Shown one piece after another: positions 14,611 through 24,700 of a stretch of DNA of 32,239 nucleotides. A model generated the notes under the pieces. The model did no database searches. It saw nothing but the letters and a program-made list of their open reading frames with translations, and was not told the origin of the DNA. The stretch covers positions 1 through 32,239 of the forward strand of contig JARWZU010000036.1 in the NCBI GenBank assembly GCA_029866215.1, written 5' to 3'. Source of the DNA: Akkermansiaceae bacterium (lineage in GTDB: Bacteria; Verrucomicrobiota; Verrucomicrobiia; Verrucomicrobiales; Akkermansiaceae). The position numbers and the translations under genes are program-made. Numbering within the stretch: the first letter of the stretch is position 1; each line of letters starts with the position of its first letter.

Positions 14611-15318
14611 TCAACGAGCACCCTTGGCCTTCGGTGGCGCAAAGCTGAGCACCGCAGGAACGGCTTGGTCTTTCTTGAGTGATAATAGGTAGGATACGAG
14701 CGCTTTTGCATCCGCGCTAGCCACTAATTCTTCGCCATCCTCCGCGCCGAAGGGCATAGCCTCGTCTGACGGATTCCCTTTAATCTTACGCGTTTCAAAC
14801 AAAAACTGATGGGGTGGGCAAGTGGACTTCCAACGGTCCGCCTCACTGCGAGGATTGTAAAGGTGACTGAGCAACCATTGAGACGCCTCGAGCGGACTAG
14901 CATACTCGGACTCCACTCGGCGACCGATGTTCGACAAATCAGGGCCCATGCGGGCAACCCCGACTTGCGCAAATTTCTCACCAAAGAAGTCATAGGCATT
15001 GGTCTCACGGCGAGTGTCTCCTCGGTCAGGATCCGCTTTCAAGCCACCCCAATCCGCGCGATAGAGGTCATTTCCTGCATAAGTGGGTCGCACGACCTGC
15101 GTGTGGCAGAGATAGCAACCATTCTCAGCATAAACCTTAGCCCCGTCAGCGATCCGTCCGGTGCGCTTTGGGTAGAAGATGCCGGTGGAACCATCATTCG
15201 CCTCCGAAAGCTGGATCGGCTCAAGATTGCGCATCGTGATGAATGGCACGACGACGATCGCGAGCCAGGCGGCGCCAAAACTGGCGGATAAACCGAGGAT
15301 GAATGTGCGGAAGCTCAT
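14611..15318 (-). CDS. CcoO/FixO-like monohaem cytochrome c
   Basis: A 235-residue protein with an N-terminal membrane anchor (about 7-29) and a cytochrome c domain. The haem motif is in NGCYLCHTQVVRP (67-78), very like the NGC.GCHSQMIRP of CcoO, the cbb3 oxidase subunit II. GPDLSNIG and HLYNPR are further CcoO hallmarks. The segment where CcoO has its axial Met (KMPSYPWL) reads STCPPHQFLF (165-174) here, so the Met appears replaced by Cys167. Another Met such as Met188 could serve instead. It lies 37 bases downstream of the CcoN-like gene and is almost surely its partner subunit. No CcoP or CcoQ gene is present. Naming it ccoO would imply an active cbb3 oxidase, which the partner does not support. 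Confidence 0.87.
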   Translation of the reverse strand: MSFRTFILGLSASFGAAWLAIVVVPFITMRNLEPIQLSEANDGSTGIFYPKRTGRIADGAKVYAENGCYLCHTQVVRPTYAGNDLYRADWGGLKADPDRGDTRRETNAYDFFGEKFAQVGVARMGPDLSNIGRRVESEYASPLEASQWLLSHLYNPRSEADRWKSTCPPHQFLFETRKIKGNPSDEAMPFGAEDGEELVASADAKALVSYLLSLKKDQAVPAVLSFAPPKAKGAR

Positions 15319-15355
15319 TAGGAAATTTACTGAGATTAAAATCTAACACTTCATG

Positions 15356-16861
15356 TCAATGTGCGGCAGCGTGACCCGGGCCAGCGTTGTCGATATCGCC
15401 CTCCTCACCGTGAGGACCAGGACCATGGTGGGCATCTGAAACCAACAGTGTCGGATGGAGACTGCGTCTTCCAAGACGCAACCACATCAAAGCAAGGTGG
15501 ATGAAGAAGAAAACATTAGAGAACAGAATGAAGCACCATGCGATGGTGGTTGCGACGGCGTAAGGGTAGGCCCGCGTGGCAGCACCTTGCCAAGGCTGCT
15601 GCCATTCCTCCTGACCGATCCCCTGCTGGAGCCCTCCGAAGAGAGCAACCGCTGCAACGGTGATGATTCCGTACACCGAAAACAAAAAGTGAATCTTGAT
15701 CAGGCGACGTGAAAGCCACTCCCTGCCAGTGACCCGGGGCACGATGAAATACACCGAGCCAAACATGACAAAACTAAAGAAACCGTAGATCGCAAGGATT
15801 TCAAACCCATAGCCAGACAGCGAAAACTGCGTGAGTGGCAGGGTCGATCCGGGAAGATTTAGCCAGACGGCTGCCAAGCCAAGAAGGATGAGGCCGCCAA
15901 TACCAGTAATCATGAAACGAAGTGAAGGACTGCTCGCGACGACCGCCGGGGAGGACAAGGTCGTACGGAGGATGTTGACTGCAGCACAAACCGCTGGAAC
16001 AAAAAATAGCACGGTGGCTGCAGCACCTACGTAAGGAAGGAAAAATGGGATCGGTGCACCCATCAGCTTTTGCATTCCAGCCCAAGGCCCGATGATCGCC
16101 AGCGACCAAAATCCAAGTTTAGCGAGCGAGTAACTGAAGACCGGCCGACCAGTAACCTTAGGAGCAAGATAGTAGGCAGCAGCCAAAGCGACTGGGGTGA
16201 AGAAAAGGAAGACCAGTGCCGACCGATACCAAGCATTAATGCCTGCGGCCATCAGCGGATGACCAGGGATGCAATGAAGCAATGTGTTTGCCGTGATAAA
16301 CACCCATGGGAACCAAACCATTGCGGCAAGAAGATACCACTGAGAAATGTAAACATGCCCTTCGGGACGCACGCGAAACTGAATGAACGATCCGATAACA
16401 ATTGCGGTGTACGACACCAAAAACACGGGCCACACGAAGGAGGGAAATTCCATCCAAGGCATCCCGGTGCCGTTGCCCGAGAGAATTCCGACAAGGCCCA
16501 ACGAAACACCAAGGTTCCAAATGTGCCCAGCGGTGAGAATAATACCAGCCGAGGTGCACTCTTTCCGCGAAAGGCGCGCCATCAGCCAAATGATCACCGC
16601 AAACGCCGCTTGAAAGCCCCAACCGTAGATCAGCGCGTTGATGTGAGAGGGAAATACCCGCCCATAGTCAAGCCAAGCGCAGCCAGACATGAAGCCAGGG
16701 CTATGCACCTTGGCCGATGCGATGATCCCCAAAACGATCGACACCGCTAGCCATGCGGCCCCGCTGGTCATGAAAAACATCACAGGGTGACGAAGCGAAC
16801 GGTCGATCCCTGCACGCAGCAAGGCGTCCTGATCACTGGAATTTTGAATGGCAGATGACAT
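15356..16861 (-). CDS. CcoN-like membrane protein lacking catalytic haem-copper ligands
   Basis: A 501-residue polytopic protein of the cbb3 oxidase subunit I (CcoN) fold. CcoN landmarks are clear: SHINALIYGW (His73, low-spin haem ligand), YYLAPKVTGRPVFSY, FWSLAIIGPWAG and SVYFIVPRVTGREW. Aligned by eye with CcoN, the CuB histidine of helix VI is Ser214. The His-His pair of helix VII is Gln264-Lys265, and the cross-linked Tyr position is a Gly. The helix X HxH that binds haem b3 and haem b reads Phe353-Glu-Ile355. Only one of six haem/copper histidines remains, so oxygen reduction is not possible in the known way. The C-terminal tail is His-rich. The start at 16861 avoids overlap with the upstream gene; the frame extends to 16939. 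It is likely a non-catalytic scaffold or electron-transfer subunit. Confidence 0.85.
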   Translation of the reverse strand: MSSAIQNSSDQDALLRAGIDRSLRHPVMFFMTSGAAWLAVSIVLGIIASAKVHSPGFMSGCAWLDYGRVFPSHINALIYGWGFQAAFAVIIWLMARLSRKECTSAGIILTAGHIWNLGVSLGLVGILSGNGTGMPWMEFPSFVWPVFLVSYTAIVIGSFIQFRVRPEGHVYISQWYLLAAMVWFPWVFITANTLLHCIPGHPLMAAGINAWYRSALVFLFFTPVALAAAYYLAPKVTGRPVFSYSLAKLGFWSLAIIGPWAGMQKLMGAPIPFFLPYVGAAATVLFFVPAVCAAVNILRTTLSSPAVVASSPSLRFMITGIGGLILLGLAAVWLNLPGSTLPLTQFSLSGYGFEILAIYGFFSFVMFGSVYFIVPRVTGREWLSRRLIKIHFLFSVYGIITVAAVALFGGLQQGIGQEEWQQPWQGAATRAYPYAVATTIAWCFILFSNVFFFIHLALMWLRLGRRSLHPTLLVSDAHHGPGPHGEEGDIDNAGPGHAAAH

Positions 16862-16889
16862 CGGCTTGAAAGATGAAAGGTCAGTCAAA

Positions 16890-17648
16890 TTATGGTTTGA
16901 TGAGTTCCTCGGCGAGAAGTTGCGGCTTACCGACCTCACTGCGAAGCGCGGCCACTTGGGCAGCAGTCACTGCGGATGCTTTGTTTCCAAAGCTATTGCG
17001 AATATATGTCAGGACCCCAGCGATTTGCTCGTCGTTCTGATAGCTGAGCGCCGCCATCCCTACCGCGAAGTTGTAGTCCTTGCCTGCGACCTTGATCGGG
17101 CCCTTCAGACCGCGCAGCTGAATGCGAATGAGGTTAGAAACAGGTCCCGTCACCCACTCCGAATCCGCGAGCGGCGGCGCGATCGGCCCACCCTCACCAT
17201 TCTGACCGTGGCATGCGCTGCACACCAAATAGGAAGCCTTCCCCGAAGCCATTACCGCAGGATCGATCGGAGCGTCAGAACCCGCAGTCGCTGCATCGAC
17301 AGCCTTCGTATCCACCGCAGGAGCAGCTGCAAGTTTCTTTGCGGTATCCGACCCTGGTACAACTTGGGCCGGGATGCTCACGGCAATCGGCTTTGAATCC
17401 GCGAGCTGCTTGGCCACTGTGGCAGCCGCAGCTTCAATCGACTCGGGTGAAAGATTCGCGGCCTGAGCGGCATCGATCTTGGCCTTCGTCGCATAGCGAG
17501 GCTGTGCAGCAGCATCCTCGAGCGAGGTGGGCTCAGGGCGGACAAAAAGCCAGATTACAGCGAGCAATACAGCAAAGATAAGGAAGGTGCCAATGCCCCA
17601 CCAGAAAGTGGTGAAACGGATCAGCGGATTATCGCGGGATGGGTCCAT
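16890..17648 (-). CDS. Membrane-anchored monohaem cytochrome c with Ala-rich linker
   Basis: A 252-residue protein: N-terminal anchor (about 15-37), a long Ala/Lys/Pro-rich flexible linker (about 42-128), and a class I cytochrome c domain with CSACH (143-147). A candidate axial Met lies in FAVGMAALSY. The flexible linker resembles those that let tethered cytochromes swing between complexes. Its C-terminal half resembles the cytochrome at 13817-14581. It starts 17 bases after actF and is followed 28 bases later by the CcoN-like gene. It is a plausible electron carrier from alternative complex III, occupying the place where some operons carry actG or a soluble cytochrome c. Confidence 0.88.
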   Translation of the reverse strand: MDPSRDNPLIRFTTFWWGIGTFLIFAVLLAVIWLFVRPEPTSLEDAAAQPRYATKAKIDAAQAANLSPESIEAAAATVAKQLADSKPIAVSIPAQVVPGSDTAKKLAAAPAVDTKAVDAATAGSDAPIDPAVMASGKASYLVCSACHGQNGEGGPIAPPLADSEWVTGPVSNLIRIQLRGLKGPIKVAGKDYNFAVGMAALSYQNDEQIAGVLTYIRNSFGNKASAVTAAQVAALRSEVGKPQLLAEELIKP

Positions 17649-17665
17649 GGGAAGAGAAGAAGAAA

Positions 17666-18976
17666 TCAGTTAGAAACGTTCGCGGATTCAAGGATGCGTG
17701 GATCGCGGTTCGGGTAGAGCGAATGTTGACTAAGCGCACGCAGAAGGAAGAAGATGAATGCCGCACCGATCGTCACGAAGGCGAGGATGTCGCCCCAAAA
17801 CGCACCAGGGATCGATACTTGAATATCGCCGAACACCTCTGGCTTGATGTTGCCCAAGGAGACACCGCGCTCGGGAATCGTGATCAAGTAATGGTCGAGC
17901 GCGTGCATGCACAAGGTATAGACGGCAACGATTGAGAGCAATTTCGGATTCTTCTTCAGCCAGGCTTGCAAAAGAACCACGAAGGGCACCACGAAATGGC
18001 CGAAAACGAGGAAATACATCGCCACGTTCCAATTGCCCGTGTTGCGAATGGCAAAGTAGGAAGTTTCCTCCGTGATGTTTGCGTACCAGATCAGGAAAAA
18101 CTGCGAGAATGCAATGTATGCCCAGAACGTCGTGAACGCGAACATCAGCTTACCCATGATGTGGAAATGCTCTGGTCCGGTGACGTGCTTCAAGTGGCCC
18201 TGGCTCTTCAACCAGGTACAGACGAGCACAATAACCGCCATCGAATTGAGTGCGGTGCCGGCGAAGATATACACACCCCACATGGTCGAGAACCAGCGGT
18301 AATCCAAGCCCATCAAGAAATCAAAGCCGGTGAACGTGATCGTCAACGCGAAAATGATCAGCGTGTAGGTCGAATGAAAACGCGCCTTCAATAACCGATT
18401 GGTGCCCGGATTCGGATCAGTGTCTTGGGCGGTCGAAAGTTTGCGGAGCCCATAGATCACAGCGCTGAGACCAAGCGCATAAAATGCCACGCGACCATAC
18501 CAGAACGGTTGATTCATGAACCAATACTTACTGTAGAGAAGATGGTCATGGTGGTGAAGATACTCTTTTACGGCACCGGGTGCCTTATTGTGGGTATTCA
18601 TCCACTCATAAAGGTAAACTTGCACTTTTGGAAACAACAGCGGCGTGCCGAACAGAAACACCCATGGAAACGTCGAGCCCAAGTTTTCAAACGTGCGACG
18701 CACCGAAGTTCCCCACCCCGAGTTCGACACATTGTGGAGCAAGGTCCAGAACACCCCACCAATCGAGAGAGTGAGGAAATAATAAAAGGCGAACAGCCAA
18801 GAGTAAGCATATGGCCCGCGAAGCTTCTCCGGCGCAAAGAACAAGAGATAAACGCTGGCTACGGTGCCGAGAACTGCAAGGGTCAAAGCGATGCTCTTCA
18901 ACTTCGAGGTCTTCGAAGTGTCAAGATGATCGCCGTGTATCGCGATTTCGGCGGAGGTGACGTGGTGATGGGCCAT
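17666..18976 (-). CDS. actF: Alternative complex III subunit ActF
   Basis: A 436-residue integral membrane protein of the quinol:cytochrome c/oxidase oxidoreductase (ACIII). About ten membrane helices are visible, including the segments SWLFAFYYFLTLSIGGVFW, FHSTYTLIIFALTITFTGFDFLMGL and MFAFTTFWAYIAFSQFFLIWYANI. The F..FWAYIAFSQF.LIWYAN motif is typical of ActF. ActF is a distant NrfD-like paralogue of ActC that builds the membrane arm and possibly a proton path; it binds no cofactor. The His-rich N-terminus is cytoplasmic. It is sixth in the actA-F order, 21 bases after actE. Confidence 0.93.
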   Translation of the reverse strand: MAHHHVTSAEIAIHGDHLDTSKTSKLKSIALTLAVLGTVASVYLLFFAPEKLRGPYAYSWLFAFYYFLTLSIGGVFWTLLHNVSNSGWGTSVRRTFENLGSTFPWVFLFGTPLLFPKVQVYLYEWMNTHNKAPGAVKEYLHHHDHLLYSKYWFMNQPFWYGRVAFYALGLSAVIYGLRKLSTAQDTDPNPGTNRLLKARFHSTYTLIIFALTITFTGFDFLMGLDYRWFSTMWGVYIFAGTALNSMAVIVLVCTWLKSQGHLKHVTGPEHFHIMGKLMFAFTTFWAYIAFSQFFLIWYANITEETSYFAIRNTGNWNVAMYFLVFGHFVVPFVVLLQAWLKKNPKLLSIVAVYTLCMHALDHYLITIPERGVSLGNIKPEVFGDIQVSIPGAFWGDILAFVTIGAAFIFFLLRALSQHSLYPNRDPRILESANVSN

Positions 18977-18997
18977 TTCGGTGGAGTCAGGAAAAAG

Positions 18998-19648
18998 TTA
19001 TTTAGCCTTGGCTTGAGCCTCTTTGGCGGTTTGCAAGGTGCGGACATAAGCGATGATTGCCCAGCGGTCATTGACCGGAATGTTGTAGCCGTATGCACCC
19101 ATCATGCCCTTGCCGAGGGTGATAGTTTCGAACATCCTACCGTCGGGATAGGAAGCAGGCTTGAAGGCATCTAGGTGGAAATTCGCAATTCCGGGAACCC
19201 CGTACTGCCCCGTCACTCCCTGACCGTCGCCCGATTTGCCGTGGCACACCGCACAATAGATCCCATAGCGTTCCTTGCCACGCTGGACCAGAGCGTTTGC
19301 GCTTTCTTCGTCCAACTTAAGCTCCTCTGGCATGCCAGAGCCGAAATAATCTCCCACGTGACCGGTGTAGTAGTAACCAGTCTGTCCACCAAATTCATAC
19401 TCAGGAATTCCGCCAATCGACTGAGCACCATCATCATTGAATCCACGGGGCTGGGTTTCAGCGACGGGTTGGCGTGAACCATGACCATCTGCAAAAAATG
19501 GGTCAGGCTTTTGCGCACGCAGCTTGTCCTGCTCGTCCATGTCCGGGAAGATCCGAATAGGAGGCTTGGAAAACTTCTGGCCGCGGAACCCAAAAAGGCC
19601 AACGACTAGCAACGCGATCAGCGCGTAAGTGAGAAAAAAGTAACGCAT
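18998..19648 (-). CDS. actE: Alternative complex III monohaem cytochrome c subunit ActE
   Basis: A 216-residue periplasmic cytochrome c with an N-terminal signal/anchor (about 3-20, no lipobox cysteine). ActE-typical FxxxPPIRIFPDMDEQDKLRAQ follows it (26-46). The haem motif is CAVCH (132-136). The probable axial Met is in LGKGMMGAYGYNI, and the C-terminal helix is WAIIAYVRTLQ. It takes electrons from the ActA pentahaem chain and passes them on. It lies between actD and actF as in other ACIII operons. Confidence 0.94.
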   Translation of the reverse strand: MRYFFLTYALIALLVVGLFGFRGQKFSKPPIRIFPDMDEQDKLRAQKPDPFFADGHGSRQPVAETQPRGFNDDGAQSIGGIPEYEFGGQTGYYYTGHVGDYFGSGMPEELKLDEESANALVQRGKERYGIYCAVCHGKSGDGQGVTGQYGVPGIANFHLDAFKPASYPDGRMFETITLGKGMMGAYGYNIPVNDRWAIIAYVRTLQTAKEAQAKAK

Positions 19649-19691
19649 CTAAAGTGTGGAATTTAAAATTTACGATTTAAGATTTCCTCGA

Positions 19692-20246
19692 TCAGTCCTC
19701 CTCTTCGACCAGCTCGATGTTTGACCCGCCAACCTCAGCGAGGAAATCATGGGTCCCTATCGGACTAAACTTAGGATCACGAGCCTCGATGGCGATGAAG
19801 AAACCGTCGTCCGTCGCACGGCTGAACTGGCTGCTTGCAAACAACGGATGGTTAAGGCGTGGCAACTGGATCAAGGCAAGGAGGCCAAACAAAACGGCGA
19901 AGCCTGAGAACAAAATCGTCAGCTCGAACATGATTGGAAAAAACGCTGGCACGGTGAAGATATTCGCGGGTTTTGCCTGAACAATCGTCGGGTAGATGAC
20001 CACCTGAGTGCTGTAGGCCAGCGCAAATGCAGTCGCGGTGCCGGTCATTCCTCCGAAGAAAACGAACCAAGGAAGGATCGAGCGCTTCATGCCCATCGCC
20101 CCATCCAAGCCGTGGACTGGATAGGGAGAATAACAATCCCACTTCTTGAAGCCGGCGTCGCGGATTTTCTCCGCACCCTTGTAAAGAGCAGATGCGCTCT
20201 TGAACTCGGCTAGATAGCCATAAACGCGTTTGCGGGTGGTGCTCAC
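19692..20246 (-). CDS. actD: Alternative complex III subunit ActD (DUF3341)
   Basis: A 184-residue membrane subunit. The N-terminal cytoplasmic part GYLAEFKSASALYKGAEKIRDAGFKKWDCYSPYPVHGLD (10-48) is the DUF3341 signature. Two membrane helices follow (about 60-82 and 100-127), then a C-terminal soluble segment HPLF...DDGFFIAIEARDP. The subunit has no cofactor and supports the ActC-ActF membrane arm. The start codon is GTG (20246-20244). Spacing is 30 bases from actC and 43 bases to actE. Confidence 0.94.
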   Translation of the reverse strand: MSTTRKRVYGYLAEFKSASALYKGAEKIRDAGFKKWDCYSPYPVHGLDGAMGMKRSILPWFVFFGGMTGTATAFALAYSTQVVIYPTIVQAKPANIFTVPAFFPIMFELTILFSGFAVLFGLLALIQLPRLNHPLFASSQFSRATDDGFFIAIEARDPKFSPIGTHDFLAEVGGSNIELVEEED

Positions 20247-20276
20247 GGTGAAAAGTTAAAGTTGATTCGTTAGAAG

Positions 20277-21752
20277 TTATTTGGAGGACACGAGCTCTTT
20301 TTGATATGCAGCCTCGGTGACCACGCCGTGGTCAGGATGATCTTTGACATCGTCGAAGTGTGGATCGGACTCAAGCAAGGTCCACTTCACCTCTGCAATG
20401 TTGATGCAGGGCAAGAAACGCAAGAACATGAGGAAAAGCGCAAGGAACAGGCCGATGGTACCCACGAAGGTCATCAACTCAACCCCACTGGGAGAATAAG
20501 TTTTCCAATCCCCCGGCAGCCACATCCGTGCCAAAGTCGTGCAGATGATCACAAAGCGCTCGAACCACATCCCGACGTTCACACACATCGCGACGATCAT
20601 GATTACCCAAAGGTTTTCGCGGCACGCCTTGAACCAGAACACCTGCGGCGAAAGCACGTTGCAGCTCATCATCGCGGCGTAGGCCCACCAGTATGGACCG
20701 GCGATCCGGAACTTGAATGCATCCATCTCATAGATCGCACCCGAGTAGAACGCGACGAACAATTCCATCAGGTAGGCATAACCAACGATGGTTCCGGTCA
20801 GAAGAATGATCTTCGCCATGTTGTCGATGTGCTTCATGGTGATCACATCCTGAAGCCCATAGATGAAGCGGGCCGGAACCATGATCGTGAGCACCATCGC
20901 AAATCCACCGAAGATGGCACCTGCGACGAAATAAGGAGGGAAGATGGTCGTGTGCCAGCCAGGCACCACCGAGGTTGCGAAGTCGAACGAAACCACCGAG
21001 TGCACCGAGAGCACGAGCGGAGTGGAGAGAGCGGCGAGCAACAGATAGGCCATTTCGTAGTGGCTCCACTGGCGGTTGCCCCCACGCCAACCGAGCGCGA
21101 AAATTCCATAGAGCATCTTGCGGATGCCTGGCTTGCAGCGGTCGCGGATGGTGGCAAGGTCAGGAACCATGCCGAGATACCAAAAAATCAACGAAATAGT
21201 GAAATAGGTGGAGACCGCGAACACGTCCCAAAGCAGTGGCGACTTGAAGTTTTGCCAGATGGCATTCGCATTCGGAACGGGAGCGAGGAACCAAGCAAAC
21301 CAAACTCGACCGACGTGGAAGGCAGGGAAAATCCCTGCGCAAATCACCGCGAAAATCGTCATGGCCTCGGCCGCGCGATTGATCGATGTCCGCCAATTTT
21401 GGCGAGTCAGGAACAACACCGCAGAAATCAGCGTTCCTGCGTGTCCGATCCCGATCCAGAAAACGAAGTTCGTAATATCAAATCCCCAGAAAACTCGGTT
21501 TGACATCCCCCAAACACCCACACCCGTCGAAACAAGATACGTGAGTCCACCGCCCACCCCGATCATCGCGATCAACGCCGAAGGAATAAACAGCAACCAC
21601 CAGAGGAAGGGTTGACGGTTTTCAAGAACGCCACAGATGCGCTCGGTGATCCAGTGATACGAACGACCGCTGAGGATGAGCTTTTCGCGCTCAAGCACCG
21701 GTAACTTGACCCCAGTGTGGGTCTCAGGTGCGGTTTGGGTGGTGGAAGCCAT
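20277..21752 (-). CDS. actC: Alternative complex III quinol-binding subunit ActC (NrfD/PsrC family)
   Basis: A 491-residue polytopic protein of the NrfD/PsrC family with about ten helices. ActC features include [84 protein letters not shown] and [16 protein letters not shown]. The first two helices of these contribute the quinol site in characterised ACIII, near the ActB [3Fe-4S] cluster. Length matches other ActC proteins. It lies 35 bases downstream of actB, in the canonical order. Confidence 0.95.
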   Translation of the reverse strand: MASTTQTAPETHTGVKLPVLEREKLILSGRSYHWITERICGVLENRQPFLWWLLFIPSALIAMIGVGGGLTYLVSTGVGVWGMSNRVFWGFDITNFVFWIGIGHAGTLISAVLFLTRQNWRTSINRAAEAMTIFAVICAGIFPAFHVGRVWFAWFLAPVPNANAIWQNFKSPLLWDVFAVSTYFTISLIFWYLGMVPDLATIRDRCKPGIRKMLYGIFALGWRGGNRQWSHYEMAYLLLAALSTPLVLSVHSVVSFDFATSVVPGWHTTIFPPYFVAGAIFGGFAMVLTIMVPARFIYGLQDVITMKHIDNMAKIILLTGTIVGYAYLMELFVAFYSGAIYEMDAFKFRIAGPYWWAYAAMMSCNVLSPQVFWFKACRENLWVIMIVAMCVNVGMWFERFVIICTTLARMWLPGDWKTYSPSGVELMTFVGTIGLFLALFLMFLRFLPCINIAEVKWTLLESDPHFDDVKDHPDHGVVTEAAYQKELVSSK

Positions 21753-21787
21753 GGTTAAATGAAATTAAAAGCTTGGATTGGAAGGGC

Positions 21788-24700
21788 TCAGACCATGTGG
21801 ACAGTCGCCTTGCCGACGAACTTGGCGTCGGGCATTTTAGGATTCGGATTCTTCACACGCGCCAGATAGCTGGTGCGAGGGCGGGTGCCGATATAGTTGA
21901 GAAGGTCGTAATTCCGCTCAATCTTCTTGCTGCGACCCAAGACAGATTTTTCTTCGTCGAACAGATTTCCGAAGGTGATGGCACCTGCAGGGCAAGCGTC
22001 TTGGCATGCGGTCTTCACCGAATCCACCGGAATCCGGAGGGTGTGCAGATCGACTTTCATCTCGGTCGATGGCTTTCCAGCCACGAGGGCCTCTTGCTTT
22101 TGGCCGCGCTTCTGACGGATCACCGCGTCCTTGAGACGCTGCACACAATAGGTGCACTTTTCCATCACACCGCGCATGCGGACCGTGACATTCGGGTTCT
22201 TCTGAAGGTGAGGTGCTTCGCCGGTTTGCTTCTCACCAAATGGTCCCTTGTAGAGGTTGTGAGAGATGAGCGGGTTGCGCTTGTTGTAATCGAAATAGTT
22301 GAATCGACGCGCCTTGTATGGGCAGTTGTTCGCGCAATAGCGAGTTCCGATGCAGCGGTTGTAGGCCATCGCATTGAGGCCATCCTCCGTATGGATCGTC
22401 GCATTGACTGGGCAAACGGTTTCACAGGGAGCGGATTCACACTGCACGCAAGCCACTGGCTGCGGGACCATCTCCGGATTGTCCTCGTCGAACGTATTGT
22501 CCTTCTGTGCCGCAAAGTAACGATCCATCCGAATCCAGTGCATTTCACGACCCATCCCAACCTGCTTTTTGCCGACGATTGGAATGTTGTTTTCCGATTG
22601 GCAAGCGACAAGGCAAGAATTGCAACCCATGCAGGAAGAAAGGTCGATCGACATCCCCCACTGATGCAGCGGATCATTGATGAGCGGCTGATCCTTGCGG
22701 TCGGTGGGTTTGTAGAGCGAAATATTTGGCGGAGCGTGAGCGTCGTTGCCCTGCTTTGGCACATTGGCCAACTGAGCGGCAAACGATCCCTTTTGCTCGT
22801 CCACCATCGTAGATACCTCACGAGCGAGTGCGCGACCATACATCGCATGGTGCTCTTGCGTCAGCGAGACCGAGTAGCGTTTGCTCGTAGGTTTGGCGGT
22901 TGCGCCCGTGGCGAAATACGAAGTGGCAGCGGTGCGCAACGGATAGGCATCGAAACCGCGGTTGACGCCGACAAGGCCGACATGGCACTCGTTCTTTGGT
23001 CCACGCTTCAACTCGTCGTGCTCGTCGAAACCTTGACCGTAGCCCAGCGGGATCACCAGGGTGTTTTCTGCTTGGCCGAAGGAAACCAGCACAGGAATCT
23101 CAAGAGATTTTCCGTTCACCGTGACCAGAATCATCGGTGAGGTGCGGTTCTGAGCCTCATCATCCGGCGAGCGAGATCCAAACGGTGTTTCGAGAGCGAT
23201 GATCTGATCGTAAACCCCAAGTTCCTTGGCGGTCTTGGGTGCGACGAGAGCCACGTTGTCCCATGTCAGTTTGGAAATCGGATCTGGCGCTTCCTGCAAC
23301 CAACCATTATCAATCCAGCGACCGTCGAAGATCGACGAATCCGTCGCGAAGATAAGTTCGAGCGAAGTTTTGGTTGGGGCCGTGGCCACCAAAGGTGCGG
23401 AGATATCGCTCCGGACCGCTGGTGTCACGGATGCGTATTGAGAGCCGGCAAAGAATCCATCGCGGAGCAATTGCTTCCATGCGGTTTCACCCTCGCCACC
23501 AAATCCAGCGAATGTCTTCCGCACTGCAGTGTATGCTGGTGACGCAGCGCCTTTCGCACCCTCGCCGCTGAGCAGCTTGCCGTCTTCCGAAAGCAAAGCC
23601 AAGAGTAGCTCCAACTCCGATACACATTCGGGATAAAGTGGAAGGATCATCGGCTGCACCATCGTGTAGGTGCCACGTGCACTTCGAGCATCGCCCCATG
23701 ACTCCAAGTAATGAGCAGATGGGACATGCCAAGTGGCCGCGTGAGCCGTTGCATCGGTCCGCATCCCCAAATGAATACTGGTCTTCAGCTTGGCAAAGGA
23801 TTCCACAAATTTTAGATCTGCGGGTGCGTCATGGATCGGGTTCGAGGGAGTCAAAACGACCAGCGTTTCGACCGCACCGGCATCGATGTCTGTCTTCAGG
23901 CTAGCGATGGAGCCGAGGCCCTTGGTCTCGGTTTGGAGCGCAACGAGTGGCTTGCCTTCGCCGATGTTGCCCAGTGCCACGTTAATCGCGTGAGCGAGCA
24001 AATGCACCGAGAGCGACTGACGCGAGCCGGCAAGTACCAATGACTTACCCGCATGCTCCTTGAGATCTTCGACAAGACCGGCAACCCAAGCGACTTGCTT
24101 CGCATCGGCGAGTTCTGGAGAAACAATCGCCACCCCAGCCTTAACGCCAAGCCCGCGCGCAACCTGTGCCGCCACGGCATTTACTTGGCTCGGCGCAACC
24201 CGCAAACGGTGATCGGCCATACCACCGGTGAGGGTGAACGCCGCTTCCACCGCGTAAAGGCGATTCATCTTCTTCGCATCTGGCTTTTCCGAGTAAAATT
24301 TACCTTCTGGCTTCCGGCGATCGAAGAACGAGGTGACCGGCCCCTGGGAATCGGTCCCTGCGAAATCACAGTCCAACGAGAGAATCCGGTCTGCCTTCGC
24401 ATAATTGGCCACCAGTTTCACCCCATCACCGAGCGCCGTCGGAGCAGCATCACCGGTGAGAGCCTCGTATTGATAAAACTTCGCAGCAGAAAACTTTGCC
24501 GCCAATTCCTTGGTAAGGCGTGCCCGAGTCGGGCTGTCATCCGCACCGAACAAGAACCCGATTTTCGCAGCCGGATCGGCGGCCAGCGAGGTGACGACCG
24601 CTTCAAAATCACCGCGTTTCGCGACTTGAGCCTTCTTGAGGATCTTGCGGGAACGCGACGGTGAGTAGAGATCCAAAACCGAAGCTTGGGCGAATGCATC

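Noticed and set aside
15356-16861. Annotation as an active cbb3-type cytochrome c oxidase catalytic subunit.
   Set aside because: The fold is CcoN-like, but five of six metal/haem histidines and the active-site Tyr are substituted by eye alignment, and no ccoP or cbb3 assembly genes are present.
21728-23140. A 470-residue open frame on the plus strand opposite actB.
   Set aside because: It lies fully antisense to a clear ActB coding region and has no recognisable motif. It is a shadow of high-GC codon use, as are the 400-residue frame opposite actC (20301-21503) and the 294-residue frame opposite coxA (11840-12724).
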